Shown here: positions 13,682 to 15,704 of the stretch, in pieces
Position numbering within the stretch: position 1 is the stretch's first letter
How the letters are laid out: each line of letters starts with the position of its first letter
Source: JAAFIM01 sp964467315
Lineage (GTDB): Bacteria; Bacteroidota; Bacteroidia; Chitinophagales; Saprospiraceae
Direction of reading: 5' to 3'
Assembly (NCBI GenBank): GCA_964467315.1
Contig: CAYXSA010000097.1
Coordinates: 1 to 15,704, forward strand
Length of the DNA: 15,704 nucleotides
Notes under the pieces: model-generated
What the model saw: only the letters and a program-made list of their open reading frames with translations
The model's database searches: none
What the model was told of the DNA's origin: nothing
Program-made: the position numbers and the translations under genes

Positions 13682-13856
13682 TTTTTTTTGGGCGTGCCCC
13701 TCTGCCCCGCCGCTACGCGGCTTAAAAGGGCAGAGGGTCGGGCTATGCGGGGCGCATCACCATCGCCCCCTTTGGGGCGAATGTTGATTCGCCCCTACTA
13801 TGCGCTTCGCGTTCACTTCGCTTCGCGGAGGGCTTCGCCGTTCGTGTTCCTCACGC
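13682..13856 (+). repeat. Dispersed two-hairpin element, copy G
   Basis: Starts on the base after the hemL stop: TTTTTTTTGGGCGTGCC, hairpin 1 CCCTCTGCCC with GGGCAGAGGG (holding GCCGC with GCGGC), core GTCGGGCTAT, a long second part with GGGGCGAA and TTCGCCCC, and right end TTCCTCACGC (ending at 13856). The ends are of the T/A type. Positions 13737-13801 are an inverted copy of 14283-14347 in copy H. Confidence 0.82.
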
Positions 13857-13897
13857 AAAGCCGCAACAGCAAAGAGCTGTTGCGGCTTTCGGTTTTT
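13857..13897 (+). terminator. Rho-independent terminator after copy G
   Basis: A perfect 14-bp stem, AAAGCCGCAACAGC (13857-13870) with GCTGTTGCGGCTTT (13876-13889), around the loop AAAGA, followed by CGGTTTTT. It is the likely end of the hemL transcript, which would then carry copy G in its 3' UTR. Confidence 0.85.
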
Positions 13898-13927
13898 CTG
13901 GTTTAGTCCTGCGATTAAGAGATTTGC

Positions 13928-14128
13928 GCCAACTTCAAGCTGGGATACGCCAACTGCAAGCTGGGATACGCTAACTTCAAGCTGGGATACGCCAACTGCA
14001 AGCTGGGATACGCCAACTGCAAGCTGGGATATGCCAACTGCAAGCTGGGATATGCCAACTGCAAGCTGGGATATGCCAACTGCAAGCTGGGATACGCCAA
14101 CTTCAAGCTGGGATACGCCATCTGCAAT
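13928..14128. repeat. 21-bp tandem array (9 full units plus a partial)
   Basis: The unit consists of three heptamers: GCCAACT, GCAAGCT, GGGATAC. Nine complete units run from 13928 to 14116, with a decayed tenth (14117-14128). Variants: units 1, 3 and 9 have TTCAAGCT in place of TGCAAGCT; units 5, 6 and 7 end in GATAT instead of GATAC; unit 3 begins GCTAACT. The three adjacent GATAT units point to local duplication. There are no unique spacers, so this is not a CRISPR array. Confidence 0.97.
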
Positions 14129-14270
14129 GTTTTTGAAATAAAACAATAAGAAATTAAGCCATCGGAATAAATCAACAAAGCATCGAAAGAGATTTCGGGG
14201 CTAAAACGTAGGTTTTAGGGTTGGACTCGGAGCGTAGACGCTGCCCCGCCCGCCTTTGCGGGCGGGGAAC

Positions 14271-14423
14271 AATGCGTGAGGGATAGTAGGGGCGAATCAA
14301 CATTCGCCCCCATAGGGGCGATGATGATACGCCCCGAATAGCCCGACCGCGCCCCATAGCCCCCCCCTTTTAAGGGGGGAAGCGCCGTAGGCGCGGGGGG
14401 GAGGGGGCGCGGGCACGCCCAAA
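14271..14423 (-). repeat. Dispersed two-hairpin element, copy H
   Basis: On the minus strand: left end TTTGGGCGTGCC (ending at 14423), a large GC-rich first fold (GCGCCCC with GGGGCGC around CCCCCC, TTAAAA, GGGGGG and GCGCC with GGCGC), core GTCGGGCTAT, a second part shared with copy G, and right end TATCCCTCACGCATT (starting at 14271). The ends are of the T/A type. It faces copy G across the 21-bp array. Confidence 0.85.
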
Positions 14424-14440
14424 TTCTTTGCCCATCTACG

Positions 14441-14485
14441 AAAAAAACAGCGCCGCCCTGCTCGTGGAGAAAGCAGCGCGGCGCT
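14441..14485 (-). terminator. Rho-independent terminator of ileS
   Basis: On the minus strand AGCGCCGCGCTGCT (14485-14472) pairs with AGCAGGGCGGCGCT (14462-14449) with a single mismatch, then G and seven T (14447-14441). It lies 24 nt after the ileS stop. Confidence 0.9.
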
Positions 14486-14508
14486 AAACGGTAGCATATC
14501 AGCAGATT

Positions 14509-15704
14509 TTAGACCTTTTCTATGCGTAGGCGCAAGGGTGCGCCCTCTTCCAAAAATTCGACCTCTTGCGCTTCCTTTAGCGGCGTGTCGGATAGATGTA
14601 AATTCGTGGCTAAGACTTCGTTTGCGATGTAGTCGCCGAAATGCTTCAAAGCGTCTGTGAGTACGCTCTGTTTTTCGATGCTTACCGCTATGCGGTCGGT
14701 TACTTCCAAATTGCTGTCTTTGCGCAGGTTTTGTATGCGATTGACCAGCTCGCGGGCTGTGCCTTCTGCTTCCAGCATTGGCGTTAGGCTCACATCGAGC
14801 GCCACGACCAATTCGCCGTCATTGGCGACTAACCAACCTTTGATGTCTTCGGAACTGATGATGAAATCGGCTAATTCTACCGCGTAATTGACCCCTTCCA
14901 GCGTCAAAGTCGTGCCGCCCGCCTTTTCGATGCGGCGTATATCTTCCTGCCCAAAGGTATCGACTAAGGCTTGAGCGGCTTTCATCTGTGCGCCCAGCTT
15001 TTTGCCCATCGTCTTGAAGTTGGGCTTGATTTTCTTCGTTACCAAACCGTCCGTATCGGTGATGTATGCCAATTCCTTGACATTGACCTCCATCAATAAG
15101 ATGTCTTTTACGCGCTCGATTTGTGCCTCGAAGGCAGCGCCCAAAGAGGGCAGCAGTATTTTTTGTAAGGGTTGACGCACGCGCATATTTTCGCGCTTGC
15201 GCAGGGACAAGACCAGCGAAGCCAAGCGCATCGCATAATCCATGCGTTGCTCCAACGCGCTGTCTTGCTCCGTTTCTTCGTACTTTGGAAACAGCGACAA
15301 ATGCACCGAATCGGCAGCCTTCGCCGAATGCCCCGCCGCCAAATCGCGGTGCAATCTATCGGAGAAAAAGGGCGCTATCGGAGCCATCAGTTTTGCCAAC
15401 ACACTCAAGCAGCGGTGCAAGGTCTGATAAGCTGCGTATTTATCTTTGTTGCTTGCGTCTGTAGCTGCGCCTTTCGACCAGAAGCGGCGGCGGCTTAGTC
15501 GCAAATACCAGTTGGATAGCTGTCTATCCACAAAATCCGCTATACGCCGTCCCGCCTGCGTAGGCTCGTAATTGGCAAAATCGGCGCTAACATCTTTTAC
15601 CAAGCCATTCAACACGGAAATTATCCAGCGGTCAAGCTCCGAGCATTCCGATAAGGGGAGTTCGCCCTGTGCGCCATCGTATGCGTCGACGTTGGCATAG
15701 GTTG
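14509..15704 (-). CDS. ileS: Isoleucyl-tRNA synthetase, C-terminal part (5' end outside window)
   Basis: About 397 C-terminal residues of the class I enzyme that charges tRNA-Ile. The frame is open to the window edge, so the Rossmann, editing and KMSKS regions lie beyond it. Visible are ELDRWIISVLNGLV (the start of the anticodon-binding helical bundle), RRIADFVDRQLSNWYLRLSRRRFW, and LAKLMAPIAPFFSDRLHRDL, all typical of IleRS, followed by RENMRVRQPLQKILLP and the C-terminal block EGTARELVNRIQNLRKDSNLEVTDRI. The long C-terminal extension without an obvious zinc-binding Cys cluster fits the eukaryote-like IleRS type common in Bacteroidota. The gene ends with EKV and TAA (14509-14511) and has its own terminator. 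Confidence 0.95.
   Translation of the reverse strand, partial: TYANVDAYDGAQGELPLSECSELDRWIISVLNGLVKDVSADFANYEPTQAGRRIADFVDRQLSNWYLRLSRRRFWSKGAATDASNKDKYAAYQTLHRCLSVLAKLMAPIAPFFSDRLHRDLAAGHSAKAADSVHLSLFPKYEETEQDSALEQRMDYAMRLASLVLSLRKRENMRVRQPLQKILLPSLGAAFEAQIERVKDILLMEVNVKELAYITDTDGLVTKKIKPNFKTMGKKLGAQMKAAQALVDTFGQEDIRRIEKAGGTTLTLEGVNYAVELADFIISSEDIKGWLVANDGELVVALDVSLTPMLEAEGTARELVNRIQNLRKDSNLEVTDRIAVSIEKQSVLTDALKHFGDYIANEVLATNLHLSDTPLKEAQEVEFLEEGAPLRLRIEKV

Larger units (their letters stand above)
13682..14508. other. Repeat-packed gene-free region between hemL and ileS
   Basis: An 827-nt convergent gap without a credible gene. In order: copy G (13682-13856), a terminator (13857-13897), a 21-bp tandem array (13928-14128), a GC hairpin (CCCCGCCCGC 14244-14253 with GCGGGCGGGG 14258-14267), copy H in reverse (14271-14423) and the ileS terminator (14441-14485). 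Reading frames through the array are low-complexity by-products of a repeat whose length is a multiple of three. Confidence 0.8.

Noticed and set aside
13928..14128. CRISPR array
   Set aside because: Units are contiguous, with no unique spacers, and no cas gene is present.
13757..14146. Minus-strand and plus-strand proteins made of seven-residue repeats (VSQLAVG, ASWDTPT)
   Set aside because: The 21-bp unit is a multiple of three, so frames through it stay open. There is no non-repeat domain, signal peptide or translation signal.

Overview
The window looks like chromosomal DNA of a member of the Bacteroidota, most likely Cytophagia/Cytophagales-like. Genus cannot be decided by eye. Four things point there: a DUF6089/PorG-type outer-membrane protein; several promoter-like sites of the Bacteroidota type (a TTTG-like box about 20 nt upstream of TAnnTTTG) rather than sigma70 boxes; starts without clear Shine-Dalgarno sequences; and junk-like heptanucleotide tandem repeats. 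I see no tRNA, rRNA, CRISPR array, transposase or phage gene.

Layout. (1) 73-1317 (-) is a GT4-like glycosyltransferase, divergent from ssb (1549-1941, +), which ends in a strong terminator. (2) 2403-7273 holds three + strand genes of unknown function: a 327-aa two-domain protein, a 550-aa protein with a long Ala/Gly/Lys-rich centre, and a 391-aa helical protein. An ABA4-like membrane protein gene (5317-5766, -) lies between the second and third. (3) 7397-8431 (-) is an extended SDR epimerase, divergent from a PorG/DUF6089-like outer-membrane gene (8778-9755, +). (4) 10223-13681 (+) holds a secreted glucosaminidase, an S4-domain RluA/RluD-type pseudouridine synthase and hemL; the last two are 12 nt apart and look co-transcribed. 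(5) 13682-14508 has no gene but is packed with repeats. (6) 14509 to the window end (-) is the C-terminal part of ileS.

The most unusual feature is a dispersed intergenic element. Seven copies (B-H) and one partial copy (A) occupy most gene gaps. Each full copy has a T-tract and GCG(A/T)GCC at the left, a variable hairpin, a conserved GTCGGGCTAT core (diverged in one copy), a second variable hairpin, and C(T/A)CGC at the right. The two hairpins differ in sequence from copy to copy but keep their pairing. The A/T choice at the left end matches the T/A choice at the right end in all seven full copies, so the two ends covary as a short terminal inverted repeat. Two copies (G and H) lie as an inverted pair around a 21-bp tandem array. 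The right ends of two copies supply stop codons to neighbouring genes.

The strongest candidate for an undescribed protein system is the 327-, 550- and 391-aa trio. They share compositional style, lack of signal peptides and similar 5' leaders. A perfect palindrome sits in the spacer of a possible promoter before the first, and a terminator-like hairpin stands just before the start of the third.
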